Of a stretch of 64,000 nucleotides of DNA, positions 33,792-43,287 are shown piece after piece. A program made the position numbers and the translations under genes. Position 1 is the stretch's first letter. Every line of letters starts with the position of its first letter. The stretch comes from Pelagibacterium sp. (GTDB lineage Bacteria; Pseudomonadota; Alphaproteobacteria; Rhizobiales; Devosiaceae): contig PBNW01000016.1 of assembly GCA_002723255.1 (NCBI GenBank), forward strand, positions 1 through 64,000, read 5' to 3'. The notes under the pieces are model-generated. The model worked only from the letters and a program-made list of their open reading frames with translations. It did no database searches and was not told where the DNA came from.

Positions 33792-33944
33792 GTCGGGTGA
33801 GGTGTTGGGGGTTGTTACAGTCTTGCTGGCCTTGCCCGCCGATCGCCTGGAAAGTCAGCAAACGATGGCCCTTAAAGGGCGTGTTAAGTCCTTGGCCGTA
33901 ACACTTTCCTTTGACCGAAAGACCGGTGCAGGGGGCAAGGCATT

Positions 33945-36623
33945 TTGGCAGGCACGATTCAAAGCAGGATCAGGCAATTGGGGCGCGTGCTCGCGCGCGC
34001 CAGCAACATACCTGCTTTGATGGCCGTGGTGGTGATCGCGGTGGCGGCCGGCTTTGCCGACTACCAGAACCGGGAAATCCACGCGCAATCGCAGCGCGCC
34101 GCAGTGCTCGACAAGCTCGGGCTGGTGCGGGCCCAGCTCGAGGGCAACGTCTATTCCAACCTGCAACTGATCCACGGGCTGGTCGGGGTCATCGCCACCG
34201 AACCCTATATGGGCCAGGCGCGGTTTTCCGCGCTTTCCGCCTATCTGTTCAACCAGAGCAGCCAGATCATCAACATTGCGGGGGCGCCCGACTTCGTGGT
34301 GCGCATGGTCTATCCGCTGTCCGGCAACGAGGCGGCACTGGGGCTCAATTACCGGGACAACGCCGAACAGCGCGATGCGGCGATGCAGGCCCGCGACAGC
34401 CGCGAAATCGTGCTGGCCGGGCCAGTGCATCTGGTGCAGGGCGGACGCGGCTTTATCGGACGCTACCCGGTCTATTATCGCAACGGGACGGGCGAGGAGC
34501 GCTTCTGGGGCATTGTTTCGGCGGTGATCGACGCCGACAGGCTCTACCAGGAGAGCGGTCTGGACGCCATGGAAGCCGATCTCTCAATAGCCATTTCCGG
34601 CCGTGACGGGCACGCGGACAACGGAGCGGTGTTTTATGGCGACGCGGCGGTTCTGGACAGCGATCCGGTGCGGGCCGAGGTGTTGCTGCCATCGGGCAAC
34701 TGGATCATATCGGCCATCCCCAACGGGGGCTGGAGCGTCAATCCGCCCAACACAGTGGTGCTGCGGGTCGGGATGGGGCTGGCCGCGGCGCTGATCCTTG
34801 TGCCGCTGGTTCTGTTGGGCCGGCTCAACGAGGAACGCCGGCGGCGGATGATCGAGCAGCGGCGGCGCGAAAGCGAGTTGTCACGGCTGTCGCGCCGGCT
34901 GGAGCTGGCATTGGCCACCTCGCAGGTCGGGGTGTGGGAAATGAACATCGCCACCGGCCACCTGTCCTGGGACGACCGTATGAACGAGCTTTACGCCCAT
35001 CCGTGCGACGGCGGCGAGCGCGACTACACCCATTGGCGCGACAGGCTGCATCCGGACGATCTTGAACGCGCCGAGCGTGACTTCAATGAATCCATCCGCT
35101 CGGGCGCCCAGTACCTGTCCAATTACCGCATCGTGACCCCCGAGGGCGAAACGCGCCACATCAGGGCGATCGGCTCGGTCTATCAGGATCAGGGAACCGC
35201 TCCACGCATCGTGGGGGTCAATTGGGACGCAACGCCCGACGCCAAATTGTCAGAGGCGCTGCTGCGGGCCAAGACGCAGGCCGAGGCGAAAAATTTCGAG
35301 CTGGAGACCGCCAAGGCGCGCATCGAGCACAACGCCATGCACGACCCGCTGACCGGGCTGCCCAACCGGCGCTATCTCGACGAGATTCTCGACATGCACA
35401 CCAAGCGCAGCGCGCACGACGGGGGCTATGTCTCGATCCAGCATATCGATCTGGATCGCTTCAAGCAGATCAACGATACGCTGGGCCATGCCGCGGGCGA
35501 CGCCATGCTGATCCATGCGGCCGAAGTGCTCAGGGGCTCGGTGCGGCCATCGGACTTCGTGGCGCGGATCGGGGGCGATGAATTCGTGAGCCTGTGCATC
35601 GGGGAGAAATCGGATGCCGAATTGCGCGCCATGGCCGAGCGGATCATCGCCGCCATGCGCAAGCCGGTCTCCTACCAGGGCCATGAATGCCGGTTCGGCG
35701 TTTCGATCGGCATTGCGGGCGGTGATGTTTCGACAACGCCGGCCAAACAGGTGCTGGTCAATGCCGATATCGCGCTTTATCGCGCCAAGGAGCGTGGCCG
35801 GAACCGGGCCGAATTTTTCTCGGAAGAATTGCAGGCCGAAATCATCACCGCCAAGCGTGTGGCCGACGATATCCTGTCGGGGCTGGAGAACAACGAATTC
35901 GTCGCGTTCTACCAGCCTCAGGTGGACGCAAAGACCCTCGACATCGTTGGCATGGAAGCGCTGGCGCGCTGGAACCATCCCATAAGGGGCATGCTGACGC
36001 CCGATGCGTTCATGGCGATTGCCGAGGACCTCAACGTGGTTGCGGCCATCGACAAGCTGATCCTCGAGCAGGCGCTGGCCCAGCACAGGAAATGGAAGGC
36101 GGCAGGGCTAAGCGTGCCGCGGGTTTCGGTCAATGTTTCGGCGCGGCGGCTCAATGACGAGGGGCTGATCGATACGCTCAAGGCGCTGGAGATCGAACCG
36201 GGCACGGTGTCGTTCGAATTGATCGAATCGATCTATCTCGACGAGCGCGACACGCTGGTCTCGTTCAATATCGACCAGATCAGGGATCTGGGCATCGACA
36301 TCGAGATCGACGATTTCGGCACAGGATACGCTTCGATCGTCTCGCTTCTGCAATTGCGCCCGACGCGGCTCAAGATCGACCGGCAGCTCGTGATGCCGAT
36401 CACCAGTTCGGCCGGTCAGCGCCGGCTGGTCGGCTCGATCATCGAAATCGGCACGTCGCTGGGAATCGAGGCGATTGCCGAGGGTGTGGAGAGCTTCGAG
36501 CACGCCACAATTCTCGCCGATATGGGCTGTTCGGCGCTGCAGGGCTATGCCATTGCCCGACCCATGGATGGGGACGCGATAACCCAGTTCGTGACCAGCC
36601 AGAGCTGGCGCAAGGCGAGCTAG
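33945..36623 (+). CDS. CHASE-PAS-GGDEF-EAL cyclic-di-GMP signalling protein
   Basis: 892-aa membrane sensor. TM1 is about 22-40 (IPALMAVVVIAVAAGF), the periplasmic CHASE domain about 50-260, TM2 about 268-290 (VGMGLAAALILVPLVLLG), PAS about 315-430, GGDEF about 450-610, EAL about 625-885. The cyclase site RIGGDEF is intact and carries a canonical inhibitory RxxD (RPSD) five residues upstream. EAL residues are intact (MEALARW, VNVSARR, FELIES, DDFGTGY, LKID, AEGVES). It could both make and degrade c-di-GMP. The start is TTG at 33945 with GGGGGCAAGG upstream, giving a basic N-terminus before TM1. The next in-frame ATG (34020) would cut into TM1. Confidence 0.92.
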   Translation: MAGTIQSRIRQLGRVLARASNIPALMAVVVIAVAAGFADYQNREIHAQSQRAAVLDKLGLVRAQLEGNVYSNLQLIHGLVGVIATEPYMGQARFSALSAYLFNQSSQIINIAGAPDFVVRMVYPLSGNEAALGLNYRDNAEQRDAAMQARDSREIVLAGPVHLVQGGRGFIGRYPVYYRNGTGEERFWGIVSAVIDADRLYQESGLDAMEADLSIAISGRDGHADNGAVFYGDAAVLDSDPVRAEVLLPSGNWIISAIPNGGWSVNPPNTVVLRVGMGLAAALILVPLVLLGRLNEERRRRMIEQRRRESELSRLSRRLELALATSQVGVWEMNIATGHLSWDDRMNELYAHPCDGGERDYTHWRDRLHPDDLERAERDFNESIRSGAQYLSNYRIVTPEGETRHIRAIGSVYQDQGTAPRIVGVNWDATPDAKLSEALLRAKTQAEAKNFELETAKARIEHNAMHDPLTGLPNRRYLDEILDMHTKRSAHDGGYVSIQHIDLDRFKQINDTLGHAAGDAMLIHAAEVLRGSVRPSDFVARIGGDEFVSLCIGEKSDAELRAMAERIIAAMRKPVSYQGHECRFGVSIGIAGGDVSTTPAKQVLVNADIALYRAKERGRNRAEFFSEELQAEIITAKRVADDILSGLENNEFVAFYQPQVDAKTLDIVGMEALARWNHPIRGMLTPDAFMAIAEDLNVVAAIDKLILEQALAQHRKWKAAGLSVPRVSVNVSARRLNDEGLIDTLKALEIEPGTVSFELIESIYLDERDTLVSFNIDQIRDLGIDIEIDDFGTGYASIVSLLQLRPTRLKIDRQLVMPITSSAGQRRLVGSIIEIGTSLGIEAIAEGVESFEHATILADMGCSALQGYAIARPMDGDAITQFVTSQSWRKAS

Positions 36624-36761
36624 GGTGCGGGGGTTCAGGTGATGGCCGGCTGCAAGCGGCACTTTCCTGCGCTCCGGTACTCACGTACTGGAAGTACGCT
36701 CCGTTCCGGTGCTCGAAAAGCGTCGCTTTCGCTCAGCCCTGACCTGTCCCCCGCACCCTAG
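36620..36761. repeat. 142-bp element with perfect 14-bp terminal inverted repeats
   Basis: The ends CTAGGGTGCGGGGG (36620-36633) and CCCCCGCACCCTAG (36748-36761) are exact reverse complements, and pairing continues with CAGGT/ACCTG. The interior has a GTACT/AGTAC hairpin and GAAAGCG-like dyads. It fills nearly the whole spacer between two convergent genes, and its left end supplies the stop codon of the GGDEF-EAL gene. Could be a MITE-like insertion or a long terminator hairpin. Confidence 0.75.
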
Positions 36762-36764
36762 CCC

Positions 36765-39215
36765 CTAGCTTTTCGGCTTGGCGCGGTTAGTGGCCTGGGC
36801 GGCGAGGGGGTCGTCGGGCCAGTAGTGGCGGGGGTAGCGGCCCTTCAGATCCTTTGCCACATCGGACCATGAACCCCGCCAGAAGCCGGGGAGATCGCGC
36901 GTGGTCTGGATGGGGCGATGGGCCGGGGAGAGCAGCGAGAGCAAGAGGGGCACCTTGCCCCCGGCGATGGCGGGGTGGGTGTCGAGCCCGAACAGCTCCT
37001 GGACGCGCACGGCAAGCACAGGGCCGTTCTCGGCGGCGTAATCGATAGGGATGGAACTCCCCGAGGGGACGGCGAAATGGGAGGGCAGAAGCGTTTCCAT
37101 TTGCGCGCGCCTGTCCCAGGGCAAGAGATCGAACAGGGCGGCAGAGAGGTGGTCGGCAGTGATGGCGTCGAGGCGCGACAGGCCGGCGATGTGGGGGACG
37201 AGCCAGGCGGCATCGTTTTCAGCCAACGCCGCGTCGGAAAGGTCGGGCCAATCGGCGCCCATGGTGCGATGGAGGAAACCGGCGCGCTCGCGCAGGGTGC
37301 GCTGGTCGCGGGTCCAGGGAAGCTTTTCAACGCCGATCTGCGCGATGCCTTTGGCCAGCATGGGCGCGGCGGCGGCGGGATCGTCGATGGCGGCGGTACC
37401 ATCTTCAAGGCGCAGGGCGCCAAGGCGGCGCTGGCGGCGGGCACGGACGGCGCGGGCTGTGGGATCGAAGGCCAGTTCGGTTGCGGTTTGGATATGGCTT
37501 GAGAAGATATCCTCAATGTCGTTTCGATCGATGGCGATGGCGGTGCGGATATGCGCGCTGGCGGCGGCGCCGGTCATTTCGGTTATGACGAGGAATTTTT
37601 CGCGCGCCAGACGCTCGGTCTCATCGATGCGGGCCTGACGGCCATTGGCAAGGCGGAAGCGGCCGGGGCCGGTCTGTTGGGCGACGCGGTCGGGATAGGC
37701 GCGGGCGAGGTGGCGGGCCAGATCGGCGCCGGAAAGCTGGCTCGCCCCGCCAGCGGCTTTGGACCAGCGGGTGGCGAGCGCTTTGGCTTCAGCAGCGCGT
37801 TTGGAATTGTCGCGGCGCAGGCGCTCGAAGCGGTCGGCGAGATCGATGGCGTTGCCGCCAAGGCCGGGTTCGCCGGCGAGCACTCCGAGCAGGGCCGCAT
37901 CCATGGCCGTGCCTTCGGTCGCGGCGCGCACGATCATGTGGCCGAGGCGCGGGTGGAGGGGCAGTTTGGCCAGCAAAGTGCCGTGGGGCGTAATGCGGCC
38001 GGCGGCGTCAAGCGCGTCGAGATTTTGCAAAAGATCGACAGCCTCGGACCATGCGGGGGCCGGTGGGGAATCGAGGAAGGCAAGGGTGGTTGGATCGGTG
38101 ACACCCCAGCTTGCGAGATCGAGAACCAGATTTGTCAGATCGGCCTGCAGGATTTCGGGCGGATCGAAGGGCGGAAGGCTTTGGGTCTGACCCTCGTGCC
38201 AGAGCCGGTAGCACACGCCCGGTTCGGTGCGCCCTGCCCGGCCACGGCGCTGATCGGCACTGGCGCGGGAAACGCGGCGGGTTTCTAGCCGGGTCAGGCC
38301 CGTATTGGGCTCATAGACCGGCAGGCGGGAGAGGCCGGAATCGATAACGATCCGCACGCCTTCTATGGTCAGCGAAGTCTGGGCGATGGCGGTGGCAAGC
38401 ACGATCTTGCGGCGGCCGGGCGCGGCGGGCTGGATGGCGCGATCCTGTTCGGCGGGGGTGAGTTGGCCGTAAAGGGGAGCGATGTCGGTGTCGGGGCCAA
38501 TGATCGGTGACAGCGCTTCGGCGGTGCGGCGAATTTCGGCCTGGCCGGGGAGGAAAACGAGGATCGAGCCGGTCTCCTCGGCCAGCGCGCGGCGGGTGGC
38601 GGCGGTGACCGCGTGTTCGATGCGCGCATTGGCGTCGGGGACGATATGGCGGGTATCGACGGGGAAGGCGCGGCCCTGGCTTTCGATGACAGGGGCATCG
38701 CCGAGCAGGGTTGCCACCGCCGCGCCATCGAGCGTTGCCGACATGACGAGGATGCGCAAATCCTCGCGCAGGGCCGTGGCATCGAGGGTGAGGGCGAGGC
38801 CGAGATCGCCATCGAGGCTGCGTTCGTGAAATTCGTCGAACAGGATGGCGGCGATGCCGGTCAGTTCGGGATCGTCAAGCACCATGGAGGTAAAGACGCC
38901 CTCGGTGACCACTTCGATGCGGGTTCTTGCCGAGATTTTCGTATCGAGCCGGACGCGGTAGCCCACGGTTTCACCGACCTGTTCGCCCAGCGTCTGGGCC
39001 ATGCGGCGCGCGGCGGCACGGGCGGCAAGGCGGCGCGGTTCGAGCATGATGATCTTGCCCTCGGCGCGCCATGGGGCATTGAGCAGGGCCAAAGGCACGC
39101 GGGTCGTCTTGCCCGCGCCGGGTGGGGCGACAAGGACGGCGCGCCCATTGTCCTCAAGCGCGGATACGAGCGCGGGGAGGACGGTGTCGATGGGCAAGGG
39201 ATCGGTCGGGTGCAT
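36765..39215 (-). CDS. hrpB: ATP-dependent helicase HrpB
   Basis: 816-aa DEAH-box RNA/DNA helicase, close to the usual length. N-terminal helicase core: Walker A APPGAGKTTRVPLAL, DEFHER (motif II), SATLDG (motif III), QRRGRAGRTEPGVCYRLW (motif VI). HA2 and the C-terminal HrpB domain (about 690-810, GSSIPIDYAAENGPVLAVRVQELFG) complete it. ATG at 39215. Function in E. coli and relatives is poorly defined. Convergent with the GGDEF-EAL gene. Confidence 0.94.
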   Translation of the reverse strand: MHPTDPLPIDTVLPALVSALEDNGRAVLVAPPGAGKTTRVPLALLNAPWRAEGKIIMLEPRRLAARAAARRMAQTLGEQVGETVGYRVRLDTKISARTRIEVVTEGVFTSMVLDDPELTGIAAILFDEFHERSLDGDLGLALTLDATALREDLRILVMSATLDGAAVATLLGDAPVIESQGRAFPVDTRHIVPDANARIEHAVTAATRRALAEETGSILVFLPGQAEIRRTAEALSPIIGPDTDIAPLYGQLTPAEQDRAIQPAAPGRRKIVLATAIAQTSLTIEGVRIVIDSGLSRLPVYEPNTGLTRLETRRVSRASADQRRGRAGRTEPGVCYRLWHEGQTQSLPPFDPPEILQADLTNLVLDLASWGVTDPTTLAFLDSPPAPAWSEAVDLLQNLDALDAAGRITPHGTLLAKLPLHPRLGHMIVRAATEGTAMDAALLGVLAGEPGLGGNAIDLADRFERLRRDNSKRAAEAKALATRWSKAAGGASQLSGADLARHLARAYPDRVAQQTGPGRFRLANGRQARIDETERLAREKFLVITEMTGAAASAHIRTAIAIDRNDIEDIFSSHIQTATELAFDPTARAVRARRQRRLGALRLEDGTAAIDDPAAAAPMLAKGIAQIGVEKLPWTRDQRTLRERAGFLHRTMGADWPDLSDAALAENDAAWLVPHIAGLSRLDAITADHLSAALFDLLPWDRRAQMETLLPSHFAVPSGSSIPIDYAAENGPVLAVRVQELFGLDTHPAIAGGKVPLLLSLLSPAHRPIQTTRDLPGFWRGSWSDVAKDLKGRYPRHYWPDDPLAAQATNRAKPKS

Positions 39216-39263
39216 GCCAGCTTATGTCGCTGGAAATGCGGCCGGGCGCAAGGCGGACCGCCC

Positions 39264-39983
39264 CTATGCCGTCATCGCCCGCTTGAGCGCGGCCACCAGT
39301 TCGACATCGGTGCGCTTCATGCCCGGTGCGACATAGCCCAGATCGGCGGCGCGGCCGGTGGGCGTTTCGATTGGGCGGCTGGCCGAGGCGTGGAGGTCGG
39401 TGAGGCCGAGCGCGAGGAAGATTTCGGCGTTGTCGGCGGTGACGCCGGAGCCGGCCATGATGGCGATGCGGCCGGCGGCGTGGGCGATGATGGTGCGCAG
39501 GGCGTCGCGCCCGTCGATGGCGCGGGGGGCGCCGCCGGAGGTGAGGATGCGCTCAAACCCCAGATCGATGGCGGTATCGATGGCGGCGGGGAAATCGGGA
39601 GCCAGATCGAAGGCGCGGTGCAAAGTGAGACCAAGGTCGCTGGCGCGGGTGACAAGGCGCTCAAGGATTGCGGTATCGAGCCTGCCATCGGGATGGGTGG
39701 CGCCGAGGACCACGCCGGAGAGACCGGCTGAGCGGGCAGCGTCGATATCGGTTTCCATGGTCGCCACATCGTCCCGGGAAAAGACGAAATCGCCGGCGCG
39801 TGGGCGGATCATGGCGTAGACGGGAATGGGGGACGTGGCAGCGAGAGCCATCAGGCCGGGGGTGGGCGTGAGGCCACCGAGGGCAAGGGAGGAGCAGAGT
39901 TCGATGCGGTCGGCGCCGCCGGATATTGCGGCGGCGAGGCCGGCGGCGTCATCGACGCAGATTTCAAGAATGGGTTCAGGCAT
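39264..39983 (-). CDS. cutC: CutC family copper homeostasis protein
   Basis: 239-aa TIM-barrel protein of the CutC family: LEICVDDAAGLAAAISGGADRIELCS, GGLTPTPGLM, VYAMIRPRAGDFVFS, LHRAFDL, RILTSGG and MAGSGVTADNA. ATG at 39983 was chosen because the family begins there. It overlaps the upstream ROK kinase gene by 8 bp, so the pair is translationally coupled. A direct role in copper tolerance is doubtful for this family. Its pairing with a sugar kinase is common in rhizobia and hints at carbohydrate metabolism (inference). Confidence 0.9.
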   Translation of the reverse strand: MPEPILEICVDDAAGLAAAISGGADRIELCSSLALGGLTPTPGLMALAATSPIPVYAMIRPRAGDFVFSRDDVATMETDIDAARSAGLSGVVLGATHPDGRLDTAILERLVTRASDLGLTLHRAFDLAPDFPAAIDTAIDLGFERILTSGGAPRAIDGRDALRTIIAHAAGRIAIMAGSGVTADNAEIFLALGLTDLHASASRPIETPTGRAADLGYVAPGMKRTDVELVAALKRAMTA

Positions 39984-40890
39984 AGGCGAACCTGTCCAGC
40001 CCCAAAAGCGCGGCGCCGACAAGGCCGGGTTCGGTGGCGCATTGGGCGGGGACGATCAGCGGGCGGTCGAGCTTGCGCAGGATGGACGCGCGCACGGCGG
40101 CGTCGAGTGCGGGGATCAGGCCGGGCGCTCCGGCCATGCCGCCACCGACGGGCACGATGGACGCGCCGGTGATGTTGACCGCAAGAGCCAGCGGGGCGGC
40201 GACCAGATCGACATAGACGTCCATGGTGCGGCTGGCCGCTTCGTCGCGTCCGGCCCAGCCGACGACGATTTCGCGGCTGTCACGGGCCTGGCCGGTCAAA
40301 TGCATGTGCAGCTTTTCCAGCCCGCGCGCCCCGCCCACGGTATCGACACACCCCATGCGGCCACAGCCGCACTGGAAATGGGGGATGGCGAGCGGCGGAT
40401 CGCCGGCGGTCGTGGCGAGAATGGTTGCGTGGCCCCATTCGCCGGCATAGCCGCCGCGACGGTTGGCGAGACGGCCTTCGACGACGAGGCCGCCACCGAC
40501 ACCGGTGCCCAGGATGATGCCGAACACGACGTCATGCCCCTGCCCTGCCCCAAGCCCGGCTTCGGCCAGGGCAAAACAATCGGCATCGTTGGCGATGGAA
40601 ACGGGAAGTTCGAGCGCTTCTGACAGATCGGCGTCGAGAACGCGGCCATCGATACAGGGCACGTTGGCGCAGATCATTTTGCCAGTCTCGATATCGACGA
40701 CCCCGCAGATGGAAATCGAGATGGCATCGGGGCGCTCGGGCGCCCCGGCCAGAATGCCGCGCAGGGTTTCAACAAAGGCCGCGAAATCGTTGCGCGGGGT
40801 TTCGATGCGGCCCATCGGCACGATGGAGCGGGCATCGTGCGCAAAAGCTGCCTTGATGGCGCTGCCGCCGATGTCGAGTGCAAGGATCAT
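39976..40890 (-). CDS. ROK family sugar kinase (N-acetylglucosamine kinase/glucokinase-like)
   Basis: 304-aa cytoplasmic sugar kinase. N-terminal ATP motif LALDIGGSAIKAA, catalytic Asp in ANDADCFALAEA, ATP-binding GIILGTGVGGGLVV, the ROK ExGH signature GEWGHATI, and a zinc-binding cluster CGCGRMGCVD. It has no N-terminal HTH, so it is an enzyme, not a repressor. ATG at 40890. It overlaps cutC. The exact sugar (GlcNAc, glucose, fructose or an amino sugar) cannot be read from the sequence; nagK is a reasonable guess. Confidence 0.88.
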   Translation of the reverse strand: MILALDIGGSAIKAAFAHDARSIVPMGRIETPRNDFAAFVETLRGILAGAPERPDAISISICGVVDIETGKMICANVPCIDGRVLDADLSEALELPVSIANDADCFALAEAGLGAGQGHDVVFGIILGTGVGGGLVVEGRLANRRGGYAGEWGHATILATTAGDPPLAIPHFQCGCGRMGCVDTVGGARGLEKLHMHLTGQARDSREIVVGWAGRDEAASRTMDVYVDLVAAPLALAVNITGASIVPVGGGMAGAPGLIPALDAAVRASILRKLDRPLIVPAQCATEPGLVGAALLGLDRFAYA

Positions 40891-41010
40891 GGGGCGAACC
40901 TAGCGGGGGATGGCGCATGAGCAAGGGGAGATTTCGTCAAAAGCGGAGATTTGGCGATTTTGGCGGGTGCGAACGGGCGAGGTTGGCACAACAGTCATGG
41001 ACGCTGGGGG

Positions 41011-41041
41011 TACTGGATCCCGGGTCTTCGCCCGGGATGAC
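41011..41041 (+). repeat. REP-like palindrome, type Y (copy G+)
   Basis: TACTGGATCCCGG, loop GTCTTCG, CCCGGGATGAC, preceded by GGACGCTGGGGG. Isolated copy between the ROK gene and the 3' end of the HerA-like gene. Its core is identical to copy A+. Confidence 0.85.
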
Positions 41042-41089
41042 AGAGGGGGAAGCGTGGAGCAAAAAGGCGGGGCGTTGGGAAAGGCCGGA

Positions 41090-42601
41090 CTATTCCGCAG
41101 CGGCCCTGCCGTCGGGGCTTTCGGCCGGGGCGTTGGCGTCGCCGGGGGCGGTTTCACAGGCGAGGTCGGGGAAGGCGGCGATGCGGCGGTTGGAAAAATC
41201 CTCGCGCAGAACGATCAGGCCGCGATCCTCGAAATAGGTCAGGAGCCGCCGGGCGCGGGAGGCCGAGTGCGAGCCATAGGCGCGGGCCAGCGTCGCGTCG
41301 GATGGACAGGGCAATTTTTCAACAGCGGCGCGGGCAACCATGAGGAACACGCCCTGCAGATCTTCGGGCAGGGTGCGGGCCAGATCGAGGGCTGTTTTCC
41401 AGACGTCGGACTCGGCGGCGGCTGTATCGACACCGGCGCGGGCGACGGCAAAGCGGCGTTTGAAGTCATTGAGATCGGGCGGCGTGCCCGGCACGCGGCG
41501 GATGCGGCAACGGACCAGGAAATCCTGATAAAGCACGGCGACCGAGCGGAAGCTGGCGTCCGGGTCTTCGAGGATTTCGACCAGTACCGCATCGATCAGG
41601 GCGGCGCGCTCGGCCTCGTCGATTTCGGGGAAGAGGCTTGCCGGCTCGGGGTCCGCCTTGGGGGCGGGTTGGCTCAGTTGAGCCAGAATATCGGCCGTGG
41701 GGCGCGGTGCAGGCTGGACGGTGCGGCGCGGGAGGGGGCGGGTTTCTTCCTCGGCGCCGGGGGTGAAAATGAGATCGGCCGCGTCGGCACCGGTTTCAGG
41801 CAGAGGCATCAGCTTGGGCGATGTGGAGCGGGCATTGGTTTCGACCGCACCGATACGGATGGGCAGCGGGCGGCGGGCGAGCGCGGGGCCAAGCGCAACG
41901 AAATTGCCCTTTTCGAGATCGCGGAACATTTCAGTGCCGCGCCGGTCCATGCCGAGCAGATCGCCAGCGCGGGCCATGTCGATATCGAGGAAGGTGCGGC
42001 CCATGAGAAAGTTGGACGCTTCGGCGGCGACGTTCTTGGCAAGCTTGGCAAGGCGCTGGGTGGCGATGACGCCGGCCAGGCCACGCTTTCTGCCACGGCA
42101 CATGAGGTTGGTCATGGCGCCGAGCGAAAGTTTTCGCGCCTCGTCGGAAACTTCGCCGCCCGAGGAGGGGGCAAAGAGTTGGGCTTCATCGACAACGACC
42201 AGCATGGGATACCAGAAATCGCGATCGGCATCGAAAAGCCCGCCCAAAAAAGCGGCTGCGGCGCGCATCTGGGCTTCGGCCTCCAGCCCTTCGAGCGAAA
42301 GGACGACCGAAACGCGATGCTGGCGGATGCGGCCGGCGATGCGGGTCAATTCATGTTCGGAGCGGTCGGCCTCGACGACCACATGGCCGAACCTCTCGGC
42401 CAGGGTCACAAAATCGCCCTCGGGGTCGATGACGCATTGCTGCACCCAGGGGGCGCTCTGTTCGAGGAGGCGCCGCAAAAGGTGGGATTTGCCCGAGCCG
42501 GAATTGCCCTGCACAAGCAGGCGGGTGGCCAGCAATTCCTCGAGATCGAGCTTTGCGGGCGTCGCCGTTTTTGTCGTGCCCATGTCGATTTCGACGGTCA
42601 T
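41090..42601 (-). CDS. HerA-like ATPase (DUF87/FtsK-HerA superfamily)
   Basis: 503-aa cytoplasmic P-loop ATPase. Walker A is VQGNSGSGKSHLL (about 27-39), Walker B MLVVVDEAQLFAP, and a sensor/arginine-finger-like segment RGRKRGLAGVIATQRLAKL. The C-terminal half is Pro/Ala-rich with a helical module (about 330-480) that resembles a winged-helix region. HerA proteins translocate DNA, usually with NurA nuclease, but no nurA or other defence nuclease is beside it. ATG at 42601 is preferred (MTVEIDMGT), with 42583 as alternative. It probably acts alone in Hyphomicrobiales; function unknown. Confidence 0.82.
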   Translation of the reverse strand: MTVEIDMGTTKTATPAKLDLEELLATRLLVQGNSGSGKSHLLRRLLEQSAPWVQQCVIDPEGDFVTLAERFGHVVVEADRSEHELTRIAGRIRQHRVSVVLSLEGLEAEAQMRAAAAFLGGLFDADRDFWYPMLVVVDEAQLFAPSSGGEVSDEARKLSLGAMTNLMCRGRKRGLAGVIATQRLAKLAKNVAAEASNFLMGRTFLDIDMARAGDLLGMDRRGTEMFRDLEKGNFVALGPALARRPLPIRIGAVETNARSTSPKLMPLPETGADAADLIFTPGAEEETRPLPRRTVQPAPRPTADILAQLSQPAPKADPEPASLFPEIDEAERAALIDAVLVEILEDPDASFRSVAVLYQDFLVRCRIRRVPGTPPDLNDFKRRFAVARAGVDTAAAESDVWKTALDLARTLPEDLQGVFLMVARAAVEKLPCPSDATLARAYGSHSASRARRLLTYFEDRGLIVLREDFSNRRIAAFPDLACETAPGDANAPAESPDGRAAAE

Positions 42602-42795
42602 CGCCTTTTGCCTGCTCCGGGGTTTGGTTGGTGATTCGCGGTGGGACTCGGGAGAGCCGAACGCAGTTATCTTAGCATTGGGGAAAGCGGGCTGCACAAC
42701 CCCCTTGCATCGATTCACAGCCATTCGCGTTCCGCTTTGACCGACTCGGCCAAATCGGCCTAGGCTTTGCTTTGTTCCGGATGGAGTCGTCCCCG

Positions 42796-43287
42796 ATGCC
42801 CATGCGCCTTTGGTCCCGCTTTTTCTCCAGGCCCCCTTTCGAGCCGGTTGGGCCGCAATTTGGTGCGTTGCCCTACAAGATCGTAGACGGGCAGGTCGTG
42901 GTGCTGCTCATCACCTCGCGCGGACGGGGAAAGTGGATTTTCCCCAAGGGCCGGCAGATGGAGGGCAAGACGCCATGGGAAAGCGCCGAACTTGAAGCCT
43001 TTGAGGAAGCGGGCGTGGTGGGCGAGATCGAAACGAAACCCATTGGCTCATATTTCCTGCCGGTAACCGAAGAGCGGCCCCAACCCATCGAGGTCAAGAT
43101 GTTTGCGCTGCTGGTCACCGACCAGCGCGAGGACTGGAAGGAAATGGGCCAGCGCTATCGCCATTGGGCGGTTCTGCCCGAAGCCAAGCGACTGATCACC
43201 CATGACGGGCTGGCCGATGTGGCCCTGGCGCTGGCGCAGAGGGAGAATTCTCGTTCTGTCTCACGGCGCGCACCGCAGAATGCATGA
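42796..43287 (+). CDS. NUDIX hydrolase with divergent Nudix box
   Basis: 163-aa hydrolase resembling diphosphoinositol-polyphosphate phosphohydrolase-type Nudix proteins (FGALPYKIVDGQVVVLLITS, GKWIFPKGRQMEGKTPW). In the Nudix box the usual REUxEE becomes LEAFEE, and the first Glu is Lys, while the metal-binding EE pair is kept. The last about ten residues (SVSRRAPQNA) and the stop codon come from a 40-bp repeat that recurs 121 bp downstream. In-frame starts at 42781 and 42772 are possible; TGGAG precedes 42796. Confidence 0.85.
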   Translation: MPMRLWSRFFSRPPFEPVGPQFGALPYKIVDGQVVVLLITSRGRGKWIFPKGRQMEGKTPWESAELEAFEEAGVVGEIETKPIGSYFLPVTEERPQPIEVKMFALLVTDQREDWKEMGQRYRHWAVLPEAKRLITHDGLADVALALAQRENSRSVSRRAPQNA

